From positions 1 through 9,620 of the forward strand of contig DOIV01000204.1 in NCBI GenBank assembly GCA_003511845.1: a stretch of 9,620 nt of DNA, in the 5' to 3' direction. This document shows, piece by piece, positions 1-5,661 of the stretch. Position numbers and translations under genes: made by a program. Each line of letters begins with the position of its first letter. The stretch's first letter is position 1. Origin of the DNA: Flavobacteriaceae bacterium (GTDB lineage: Bacteria > Bacteroidota > Bacteroidia > Flavobacteriales > Flavobacteriaceae). The notes under the pieces were generated by a model. It was not told where the DNA came from. It was given only the letters and a program-made list of their open reading frames with translations, and did no database searches.

Positions 1-19
1 AACGCTTCATATACTAACC

Positions 20-33
20 GTTGTGGGTAATGC
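20..33 (+). repeat. Left boundary repeat of the restriction-modification unit
   Basis: GTTGTGGGTAATGC is complementary at 13 of 14 positions to 2523-2536 at the far end of the operon. It is preceded by AACC, giving AACCGTT at 16-22, the same context as the left boundary of the next unit at 2649-2655. Confidence 0.7.
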
Positions 34-65
34 TAGAACGGAAAACAGAATTGCTGAAAATTCCT

Positions 66-73
66 TAAATTTG
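66..73 (+). promoter_or_regulatory. Bacteroidota -7 promoter box for the restriction-modification operon
   Basis: TAAATTTG matches the Bacteroidota primary sigma factor -7 consensus TAnnTTTG exactly. It lies 20 bp upstream of the endonuclease start, so the transcript would have a short leader of roughly 10-15 nt. No well-spaced -33 TTG is present: ATTG at 50-53 is only 12 bp away, which is too close. The box is inside the cassette-like unit, so the restriction operon would carry its own promoter. Confidence 0.5.
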
Positions 74-93
74 CATCTAAATCAAACCGAATA

Positions 94-771
94 ATGAGTA
101 AAAAGAAATTAACATTAAAGAATTTAATAGAATTAGCTGAGAAATTCTGCAAGCAAGAATCAACCTTTGAGAATTCAGAATTATTTGGTATAACTGATGG
201 AAAGGCAGTTGGAACATATATTGAACATAAATTTAAGCAACTTCTTCACAAAAACTACATTGTTGATACAGGAAGCTCGGCAAAAGGAATTGATTTACCT
301 TCTAAAAATATTAATACTGATATTAAGGTAACCTCGATAAAACAGCCTCAATCATCAAGTCCATTTAAAAATGCACAACAAAAGATATTTGGATTAGGCT
401 ATAATATTTTAGTTTTTGTCTATGAGAAAAAAGATAATCCAAAAAATGAAACCACAATATTAGATTTTAAAAGTTGTGCATTTATCGACAAAACAAGAAC
501 AGCCGACTTTACTACGACTTTTAGACTAAATGAAATGGTAAAAGACGGTGCAATTGATGATGATATTATAGCATATCTAAATGATAAAAACATTCCTGCC
601 GATGATATTACTTTAAGTCTAATTGCTAAACAAGTGTTTGAAAATCCGCCAACAATTGGATATTTAACCATCTCGAATGCCTTACAATGGAGATTACAAT
701 ATAAAAGAGTTGTAAACTTAACAAATAAGATTAAAGGAATTACAAAGATTATAGATAAGGTCAACAAATAA
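94..771 (+). CDS. Type II restriction endonuclease (PD-(D/E)xK-like)
   Basis: This 225-aa protein is a likely site-specific DNA endonuclease of a type II restriction-modification system. The key stretch is GIDLPSKNINTDIKVTS at about residues 65-81, where D67, D76 and K78 fit a PD-(D/E)xK active site (D-x8-DxK). E44 in an upstream helix is a candidate fourth metal ligand. A following segment rich in Q and S (QPQSSSPF, 84-91) leads into a hydrophobic strand (GYNILVFVYEK, 102-112), as expected for the core sheet. The C-terminal part holds ISNALQWRLQY. The gene ends 3 bp before the methyltransferase gene, so the two are surely co-transcribed and probably translationally linked. Endonuclease-first order with no controller gene is notable. 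The recognition site cannot be read from sequence. Assignment rests on the motif plus the partner gene; confidence in the exact subfamily is low. Confidence 0.82.
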   Translation: MSKKKLTLKNLIELAEKFCKQESTFENSELFGITDGKAVGTYIEHKFKQLLHKNYIVDTGSSAKGIDLPSKNINTDIKVTSIKQPQSSSPFKNAQQKIFGLGYNILVFVYEKKDNPKNETTILDFKSCAFIDKTRTADFTTTFRLNEMVKDGAIDDDIIAYLNDKNIPADDITLSLIAKQVFENPPTIGYLTISNALQWRLQYKRVVNLTNKIKGITKIIDKVNK

Positions 772-774
772 AAT

Positions 775-2547
775 ATGAATCTATTTCAAGCACATATTTC
801 TATATCAGTTACTACTTATTTTAGTAGCCTTGAAATAGTATCATTAAATTCGACTAATGATGCAATAGAGCGTATTTGCGGTGTTAAAAATTTCTTTGAA
901 AGGCAATCAGAATTGAATGAAATAAATAAACTTATTTCAAAAAAAAGAAACTCTATTTCTGAAACAGAAAGAGCAGAATATGGTGATTTCCAAACCAATA
1001 GAAATCTAAGTGATGCTACTTGTAATCTTTTAAAGCAACAGCTGATTTCACCTAAAATCATCATTGAACCAACTTGCGGAAAGGGAAATTTCATTATTTC
1101 AAGTTTAAAAACATTTAAATCAATTACTCATATTTACGGAATAGAAATTTACAAACCCTATATATGGGAAACAAAATTTGCAGTATTAGATTTTTTCCTA
1201 AATAATACGGAGTATTGTATTCCAAAAATTAAAATTATTCATTACAATATCTTTGATTTTGACTTTAACTATATTGCTAAGAAACATCAAAACGATGAAT
1301 TTCTTATCATTGGAAATCCACCGTGGGTTACGAACTCTAAACTATCTGTATTAAATTCAAACAATTTTCCAAAAAAATCAAATTTCAAAAAACATAAAGG
1401 CTTAGATGCTATAACAGGCAAGGGGAATTTTGATATTGCTGAATATATTTCATTAAATATATTTGAAATTTTTTCTAATCTAAAAGGAACTTTTTCTTTT
1501 TTAATAAAGAATTCTGTTGCCAAAAATATATTAAAAGAACAGAAAAGGAAACATTATAAAATTTCAAACATCAAACAATTTAATATTGATGCTAAAAAAG
1601 AATTTAATGTTTCTGTAAACGCATCATTATTTACCTGTACATTAGGTAATAAATCGGATTTCTCTTTAAGTGAACATGATTTTTACACTTCAAAACACAT
1701 CAGAAATTACGGTTGGGTTAATGATAAATTTGTTTTTGACATAAAACAATATCAAAACACAAAATCATACGAAGGAAAATTTTCTTATGAATGGAGACAA
1801 GGAATAAAACACGATTTATCTAAAATAATGGAACTCGAAAGAGTAAACGGACATTTCATCAACAATAAACAAGAAATTGTAAAAATAGAAAATGAATTAG
1901 TGTTTGGATTACTAAAAAGCTCTGATTTAAAAGGAAAAAAAGTAAATAAAACACGGAAATTTACCATAATAACACAGAAAAAAATAGGACAAGAAACCAA
2001 ATATATTAGAACTCAATATCCCAAAACGTACAAATACCTATTAAACAATGTAGTCTTATTTAACAACAGAAAATCCAGCATTTATAAAGGGAAACCCTTA
2101 TTTTCAATTTTCGGAATAGGAGATTATTCATTCAAACCTTATAAAGTTGCCATTTCGGGTATGTATAAAACAACTACATTTTCTATTGTTCTACCAAATA
2201 ATAAGAAACCTATTATGCTTGATGATACTTGTTATTTAATAGGTTTTGATTCACTTATAGAAGCAGAAATAACACAGTTTTTATTGAATAAAGAAAAAAC
2301 ACAAGCCTTTATTCGATCCATTGCTTTTACTGATGCCAAAAGAATGATAACCAAAGAATTGTTAATGCGAATAGACCTAAATGAAATAATAAACAATACA
2401 GCATATAAAGAATTAGAAATTGGAATAGGTGCAATATCAGAAATAGATTGGATTAATTATAGAGAGAATTTAGCACAAAAAACTTTTAACAGAAATCAGC
2501 AATTAGATTTATTTGAAACCATGCACTACCCACAACAAAAAATATAG
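775..2547 (+). CDS. N6-adenine DNA methyltransferase of the type II restriction-modification system
   Basis: This 590-aa enzyme is predicted to transfer methyl groups from S-adenosylmethionine to adenine N6, protecting host DNA from the adjacent endonuclease. Visible motifs, in order, are a motif X-like YGDFQTN (69-75), SAM-binding motif I EPTCGKGNF (98-106), a GIEIYKPY segment for motif II, and the catalytic motif IV NPPW (181-184) in IIGNPPWVTNS. That order (X, I, IV, then a long C-terminal region of about 400 aa) fits a gamma-type enzyme with a C-terminal target-recognition domain. The start at 775 follows the endonuclease stop by 3 bp. The last codons run into the right boundary repeat: HYPQQ is encoded by the ACTACCCACAAC region at 2525-2536, so the cassette boundary supplies the C-terminal residues. 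No frameshift or truncation is visible, and the system looks intact. Confidence 0.9.
   Translation: MNLFQAHISISVTTYFSSLEIVSLNSTNDAIERICGVKNFFERQSELNEINKLISKKRNSISETERAEYGDFQTNRNLSDATCNLLKQQLISPKIIIEPTCGKGNFIISSLKTFKSITHIYGIEIYKPYIWETKFAVLDFFLNNTEYCIPKIKIIHYNIFDFDFNYIAKKHQNDEFLIIGNPPWVTNSKLSVLNSNNFPKKSNFKKHKGLDAITGKGNFDIAEYISLNIFEIFSNLKGTFSFLIKNSVAKNILKEQKRKHYKISNIKQFNIDAKKEFNVSVNASLFTCTLGNKSDFSLSEHDFYTSKHIRNYGWVNDKFVFDIKQYQNTKSYEGKFSYEWRQGIKHDLSKIMELERVNGHFINNKQEIVKIENELVFGLLKSSDLKGKKVNKTRKFTIITQKKIGQETKYIRTQYPKTYKYLLNNVVLFNNRKSSIYKGKPLFSIFGIGDYSFKPYKVAISGMYKTTTFSIVLPNNKKPIMLDDTCYLIGFDSLIEAEITQFLLNKEKTQAFIRSIAFTDAKRMITKELLMRIDLNEIINNTAYKELEIGIGAISEIDWINYRENLAQKTFNRNQQLDLFETMHYPQQKI
2523..2536 (-). 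repeat. Right boundary repeat of the restriction-modification unit, within the methyltransferase 3' end
   Basis: GCACTACCCACAAC is the near-perfect reverse complement of 20-33, with a single mismatch. It corresponds in position to the R'' box (RYYYAAC) at the start of an attC site. It sits inside the methyltransferase coding region, 9-22 bp before the end of its stop codon. Confidence 0.7.
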
Positions 2548-2652
2548 TTAATGCTGGCAAAGCGCTTAATTTAAAGGTTATTTTGTATTTATAAAATAAG
2601 TGCTAAACCCGAAAATTATTGTATTTTTACCCAGCACTAACCATATTCAACC
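2537..2652. repeat. attC-like structured element between cassette units
   Basis: This element is about 116 bp, or about 139 bp with its flanking boundary repeats. It contains nested imperfect inverted repeats. The outer arms are GTTAATGCTGG (2547-2557) and CCAGCACTAAC (2631-2641), matching at 10 of 11 positions. Middle arms are AGCGCTTA (2561-2568) and TAAGTGCT (2597-2604), matching at 7 of 8. An inner hairpin is formed by TTATTTT (2578-2584) and AAAATAA (2593-2599), which overlaps the middle right arm, so the two may be alternative or stacked pairings. Total length and arm order resemble the longer integron attC sites. A terminator role is also possible, but there is no clean GC-rich stem followed by a T-run. 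Confidence 0.55.
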
Positions 2653-2661
2653 GTTATAGCC
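2653..2661 (+). repeat. Left boundary repeat of the orphan-gene unit
   Basis: GTTATAGCC, preceded by AACC, is the exact reverse complement of GGCTATAAC at 3224-3232. It lies 10 bp upstream of the ATG of the orphan gene. Confidence 0.6.
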
Positions 2662-2671
2662 AATTAAAAAA

Positions 2672-3247
2672 ATGACATTCTCAATAGTTGAAAATATTAG
2701 AAATCATAATGAGTGGGATTCTGTAAAAGGAATTTTCATTGGAATTTTTAAGTTTTTAATTTTAATAATACTGATTCCTATTTTACTAATTAGCGGACTA
2801 ATTGGATTTTTCAAAAAGGAAAAAGAAATAGCCAAAGTTAATGAATGGACAGGATTTTACTCAAATGAAAATTTTAAGTTAAATCGGATTTTTATTGACG
2901 AGAATGAACTACCAGAATTTTTAGACTATCCTGAAGAATGTAACGACATTTATCTTTTTAAGGTTAAATCTGAACCGAAAATAAGTGAACTTGAAGATAA
3001 ATTTATTGACTATCAATTCGTAACTGATGAAAACGGAATTTATTTAATGTCATTTAATCCTGAAAATGAAGGAATGACAATCTGGTATATTGACAATCAA
3101 AAACAGAAACTTGAAAAAGTAAAAGATATTCAATCAAGTTGGTGGAATTTTGGAAAAAGAGAAGGCAAAATAATATTGGAAACGACATTGAATAGAAAAG
3201 ATATTAAACTGGAAATAAAAAAAGGCTATAACAAAGAACTGTGCTAA
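2672..3247 (+). CDS. Orphan membrane-anchored protein of unknown function
   Basis: I do not recognise this 191-aa protein. A short N-terminal tail (1-22) precedes one strongly hydrophobic helix (FKFLILIILIPILLISGLIGFF, about 27-48). A Lys-rich KKEKE follows, then a mixed-charge region (about 55-190) that looks like a single globular domain with several aromatic and strand-forming segments (TIWYIDN, SSWWNFGKR). The positive residues after the helix suggest an anchored protein with a cytoplasmic C-terminal domain, though topology is uncertain. The C-terminal GYNKELC is encoded across the right boundary repeat (GGCTATAAC) and the start of the following hairpin, so its last residues come from the cassette edge. 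Only 10 bp separate the ATG from the left boundary repeat, so any promoter must lie in the structured element upstream; TATTTTTA at 2622-2629 is a weak -7 candidate. Confidence 0.75.
   Translation: MTFSIVENIRNHNEWDSVKGIFIGIFKFLILIILIPILLISGLIGFFKKEKEIAKVNEWTGFYSNENFKLNRIFIDENELPEFLDYPEECNDIYLFKVKSEPKISELEDKFIDYQFVTDENGIYLMSFNPENEGMTIWYIDNQKQKLEKVKDIQSSWWNFGKREGKIILETTLNRKDIKLEIKKGYNKELC
3224..3232 (-). repeat. Right boundary repeat of the orphan-gene unit
   Basis: GGCTATAAC is the exact reverse complement of 2653-2661 and encodes GYN near the C-terminus of the orphan protein. Confidence 0.6.
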
Positions 3248-3308
3248 AAAACAAGTATCAATTAACACTTCAGACAAACCTTACTTGTTTTTTAGCACCC
3301 AAAGTTCT
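3235..3308. terminator. Long hairpin between convergent genes, possible shared terminator
   Basis: GTGCTAAAAAACAAG (3241-3255) and CTTGTTTTTTAGCAC (3284-3298) form a perfect 15-bp stem. It is extended by AGAACT (3235-3240) with AGTTCT (3303-3308) after a 4-nt bulge, and the loop is 28 nt. The left arm contains the stop of the orphan gene and the right arm the last codons of the minus-strand methyltransferase, so both transcripts would end in it. The U-run lies inside the stem rather than after it, so this is not a textbook intrinsic terminator. It may instead be the remnant of a third attC-like element. Confidence 0.5.
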
Positions 3309-4348
3309 ATTTCTTCAGTAGAACGCCAGTATTGATCTCGTTTTGTTTTGTCGGAAGCAGTTTTAACACGTTTTTTTAAATATTTTTCCAGTTGAAACCT
3401 CCCACCTTCAGATAGCTCTTTCTCTATCGGGTGCTCTTTTGTCACATTAGTTATTTGAGCTAAATTAGAGAACAGAAGCACAAGTTTTCCTTCAGGTAGA
3501 AGCCTTTGTTTGGCTTCTTTGAAAAAATCAGGAAACAGCTTTTCATTATAATAAATAGCTTCGTCATTAGTATCCGTATTTTTTAATTTTGGCAGCCAAG
3601 GTGGGTTAAAAACAATCAATTCAGTTTGTTTTTTCCACTTTCCAAAAAGATAACCAAAATCTAATTCTATTTTTCTAGACAACTTTGTGTTTCCCATAAA
3701 CTCTGCCAGTCCAATAATTGCATTAGGATTTGTGTCTGTGCCAAAAACTTTTTGAAAACCATACTTCATCATTTGTAAAGAGAGTATTCCACTTCCAATT
3801 CCAACATCTATTGCTGACTTCTTAGGTCCTTTGTAGCGTTTTAGCCAATTGTCAAAAAGCACCAAATGCTCAAAACGTGTAGGAAAGTAAGTGCCATAAT
3901 AAGGGTGTATTTTATTTCGAAGTACAGGTATGGTAATCCCCTTTTTATACCACTGCCAAGAACTATTTAATCCTTGTATTTGCGGAAATGACAAGAAGAA
4001 ATTACCAGTTTCAGGATATAATTTTTCTAACCAACCAATTGAAGGAGATTTCTTTACTTCCAATTTGTGATCTACAATTTCAATTAGAATGAGATTTGAC
4101 AGCTTATGATATGCTGCCCTGTACTCTTTTTGTTCAAGAAAAGATTTATTTGGAAATTTTTTATTTAAATGTGCCTTTAATTCTTGAAGAAGTGACAATC
4201 CGTTGCTGTAAAACTCTGTTATTAATATATGATTACCAGCCTCTAATATTTTAATTGCATGTTGAACATTTGTTCCGCGTTTAAATAACTCTATTTTTAT
4301 CTTAGACGTTATAGGTCTTGGTTTGTTTGCCTTTATATCTGTAATCAT
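3281..4348 (-). CDS. Class I SAM-dependent methyltransferase, HemK/MTS-like
   Basis: This 355-aa protein is a predicted S-adenosylmethionine-dependent methyltransferase. The Rossmann domain occupies roughly residues 150-300, with motif I DVGIGSG (181-187), an acidic motif II residue in GTDTNPNA (203-210), and FNPPW (247-251) as the catalytic-type motif IV. NPPW/NPPY is shared by HemK/PrmC glutamine methyltransferases, RsmC/RlmG-type RNA methyltransferases and N6-adenine DNA methyltransferases. The short strand spacing and the lack of a target-recognition domain favour a protein or RNA substrate. The N-terminal 150 residues form a separate domain I cannot name. The ATG at 4348 is close behind a good promoter box. 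It is transcribed away from the other minus-strand genes after a 59-bp gap. Its last codons form half of the long hairpin shared with the convergent orphan gene. It is not judged part of the restriction system. Confidence 0.85.
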   Translation of the reverse strand: MITDIKANKPRPITSKIKIELFKRGTNVQHAIKILEAGNHILITEFYSNGLSLLQELKAHLNKKFPNKSFLEQKEYRAAYHKLSNLILIEIVDHKLEVKKSPSIGWLEKLYPETGNFFLSFPQIQGLNSSWQWYKKGITIPVLRNKIHPYYGTYFPTRFEHLVLFDNWLKRYKGPKKSAIDVGIGSGILSLQMMKYGFQKVFGTDTNPNAIIGLAEFMGNTKLSRKIELDFGYLFGKWKKQTELIVFNPPWLPKLKNTDTNDEAIYYNEKLFPDFFKEAKQRLLPEGKLVLLFSNLAQITNVTKEHPIEKELSEGGRFQLEKYLKKRVKTASDKTKRDQYWRSTEEIELWVLKNK

Positions 4349-4368
4349 TAGTAGATTTTAATTTTACA

Positions 4369-4376
4369 CAAAGGTA
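4369..4376 (-). promoter_or_regulatory. Bacteroidota -7 box for the HemK-like methyltransferase
   Basis: On the minus strand this reads TACCTTTG, an exact TAnnTTTG match, 20 bp upstream of the ATG at 4348. Candidate -33 TTGG at 4391-4394 is slightly too close (about 15 bp spacer versus the usual 17-19 or so). It gives the gene its own promoter despite the short gap to the upstream gene. Confidence 0.55.
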
Positions 4377-4407
4377 GGGAATCCTTTCTACCAATTCTGG
4401 GGCTTAT

Positions 4408-5592
4408 TTAGTTACTTAGAAATTGCTTCTCACAAACTATTACAACTTTATCACCATCCATAGTGGTCGTAAAGAAAAGATATGTGTCACCTCCGTCTTT
4501 TAATTTGGTCTTTTTACGAATCTGAGCTACACTTTCAGGAAAATTACGTGTGGTAATATTGGCTTTTTTATTAGAAATTAGCGTTGTTAATTTTTTAAGT
4601 TGATAAGGGATAGTATCTAATATTTTAAACCTTCTTCCAGGAAAATCGATTAACTCATTTGAAGTATATAAATGCGAGTGTTTGTGTAGTTTATATAATT
4701 TCAATTGAAGTGATACTTGATTGAATGCTCCAGCTTTTAAAATAGCAGCATTGGGCTCATAAAGGTATTGCTGAGGTAATGCATAGTTGGCTTCATTTGT
4801 GTTTGTATTAAAATCAAAAATTTGATGTTCTTGCTTGGTGAAATTTATCGTTTTAAAGCTGATTTTATCTTTGTAATCCCTTTCTAAAAGGTACAATACC
4901 TCTTTTACTTCGTTTTTTATGGCAATAACATGTACTTCTTTTACAAAATTCAATTCGTTTATTGCACTAGAAATATCAAGCATTGGAGAAGTTTTGATCA
5001 AAATATTAGCAGTATGCTTAAAAAGAAGTTTTAAATTTAGGGGTATATTAGGTAGACAATCTTCTAATAAAAAGACTTTGCCCTTTGTATCATTTCTTCT
5101 TGATGGATCAATATAGATCCAATCAAATTGTTGTTTGTTTTGTTGTAAGTAAGCAATCCCGTCTTTTGCTATACAATCAATATTCTGCTTGCCTAAAACG
5201 TTAAAATTGTGTTTTGCGATAGCGGATAAGTCACCGTTAATTTCGCAATGCGTAACCTTTTTAAAGTTACTTGAAAAAGCAAAACAATCGACTCCAAAAC
5301 CTCCAGTTAGGTCGATAATAGTATTACCAGACAGCAATTTTGCTTTATAGTTTGCTGTAATTTCTGATGAGGTTTGCTCTATATTTAATTTGTTGGGATA
5401 GTAAATGTTTTCAACTTCATACCAAGACTGTAATTTACTTGCACACTTGTTCTTAGATTCTATTTGTTCAACTAATTCTTGAATAGTAATGTTTTCAAAA
5501 CTGCTACCTTTAAAAAGCAATTTTGAGATGTCAGTAGTAAGATTTTTATTGATAAAATCTTGAGTTTTGGTATTTAAAATATACTGATTCAA
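4408..5592 (-). CDS. PG_1098-family class I methyltransferase with THUMP-like C-terminal domain
   Basis: This 394-aa protein matches the Bacteroidota PG_1098-type methyltransferase layout: an N-terminal helical segment (1-85), a Rossmann methyltransferase core with motif I DLTGGFGVD (94-102) and motif IV-like YIDPSRR (160-166), then a ferredoxin-like and THUMP-like C-terminal part ending with RNFPESVAQIRKKTKLKDGGDTY and two strands. THUMP-type domains bind RNA, so an RNA substrate is likely, but I do not know the modified base. The start is TTG at 5590-5592. Upstream in frame there is only TAA AAT TAT ATA ACA AAC TAT before it, with no ATG or GTG, and the encoded start MNQYILNTKTQDFINKNL fits the family's N-terminus. 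It follows the AI-2E-family gene after a terminator-like hairpin, and I see no clear promoter box in the 36 bp left over. Confidence 0.88.
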   Translation of the reverse strand: MNQYILNTKTQDFINKNLTTDISKLLFKGSSFENITIQELVEQIESKNKCASKLQSWYEVENIYYPNKLNIEQTSSEITANYKAKLLSGNTIIDLTGGFGVDCFAFSSNFKKVTHCEINGDLSAIAKHNFNVLGKQNIDCIAKDGIAYLQQNKQQFDWIYIDPSRRNDTKGKVFLLEDCLPNIPLNLKLLFKHTANILIKTSPMLDISSAINELNFVKEVHVIAIKNEVKEVLYLLERDYKDKISFKTINFTKQEHQIFDFNTNTNEANYALPQQYLYEPNAAILKAGAFNQVSLQLKLYKLHKHSHLYTSNELIDFPGRRFKILDTIPYQLKKLTTLISNKKANITTRNFPESVAQIRKKTKLKDGGDTYLFFTTTMDGDKVVIVCEKQFLSN

Positions 5593-5616
5593 ATAGTTTG
5601 TTATATAATTTTAAAA

Positions 5617-5655
5617 CCTTCTCTTTTGGAACGCCTTAAGGCTCGGAGAGAAAGG
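5617..5655 (-). terminator. Intrinsic terminator after the AI-2E-family gene
   Basis: Read on the minus strand, CCTTTCTCT pairs with AGAGAAGG around an inner perfect palindrome GCCTTAAGGC (5634-5643), and TTTT follows. The stem has internal mismatches. It begins 7 bp after the stop of the AI-2E-family gene and ends 25 bp before the TTG start of the next gene, so it could also act as a leader hairpin limiting read-through into it. Confidence 0.6.
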
Positions 5656-5661
5656 GAGTTT

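Larger units (their letters stand above)
1..93. other. Tail of an upstream cassette-type element plus leader of the restriction operon
   Basis: There is no gene here. Bases 13-19 read ACTAACC and run directly into GTT at 20-22. The same ACTAACC occurs in the right arm of the structured element at 2636-2642, so bases 1-19 look like the right end of a similar element whose remainder lies outside the window. This implies another cassette upstream. From base 20 the sequence belongs to the restriction-modification unit: first its boundary repeat, then an AT-rich leader with a promoter-like box at 66-73. The assignment of 1-19 is an inference from one short shared motif. Confidence 0.45.
20..2652 (+). 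mobile_element. Cassette-like unit carrying a restriction-modification operon
   Basis: This unit is bounded by an inverted repeat matching at 13 of 14 positions: GTTGTGGGTAATGC at 20-33 and GCACTACCCACAAC at 2523-2536. A structured element (2537-2652) lies between the right repeat and the next unit, which starts with the same AACCGTT context but a different repeat sequence. In integrons, the start of an inserted cassette (TTRRRY) is complementary to the start of that cassette's own attC site (RYYYAAC), which gives this pattern. The core here, GTTRTRG, is not canonical, and no integrase or attI is visible. Mobility is therefore inferred from architecture only. A simple pair of flanking repeats of another origin is the alternative. 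Confidence 0.5.
2653..3232 (+). mobile_element. Second cassette-like unit carrying one orphan gene
   Basis: This unit is bounded by a perfect 9-bp inverted repeat: GTTATAGCC at 2653-2661 and GGCTATAAC at 3224-3232. The left boundary shares AACCGTT and the pattern GTTRTRGSY with the first unit, but the arm sequence is its own, as expected if each cassette carries a private pair of complementary boxes. A single orphan reading frame fills nearly the whole unit. The right-hand structured element expected after GGCTATAAC is missing or reduced; the chromosomal methyltransferase 3' end begins about 50 bp further on. Confidence 0.45.

Noticed and set aside
420..2000. Minus-strand open frames inside the restriction-modification genes (for example 420-767, 816-1094, 1287-1523, 1785-2000)
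   Set aside because: They lie wholly opposite well-supported genes, have low-complexity Phe/Ser/Leu-rich translations typical of antisense AT-rich DNA, and show no domain signal.
20..2536. Terminal inverted repeats of an insertion sequence or transposon
   Set aside because: No transposase is present, no target-site duplication is evident, and the adjacent unit has a different repeat sequence with the same core context.
2523..2661. A canonical integron attC site
   Set aside because: The architecture is similar, but the core boxes (GTTGTGG, GTTATAG) do not fit GTTRRRY, and no integrase or attI is in the window, so only attC-like is justified.
3281..4348. The NPPW methyltransferase as a second modification enzyme of the restriction system
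   Set aside because: It is on the opposite strand, has its own promoter box, lacks a target-recognition domain, and looks like a HemK/MTS-type protein or RNA methyltransferase of the core genome.
4919..5116. A 65-aa plus-strand open frame inside the PG_1098-family gene
   Set aside because: It is antisense to conserved methyltransferase motifs and has no recognisable features or promoter.
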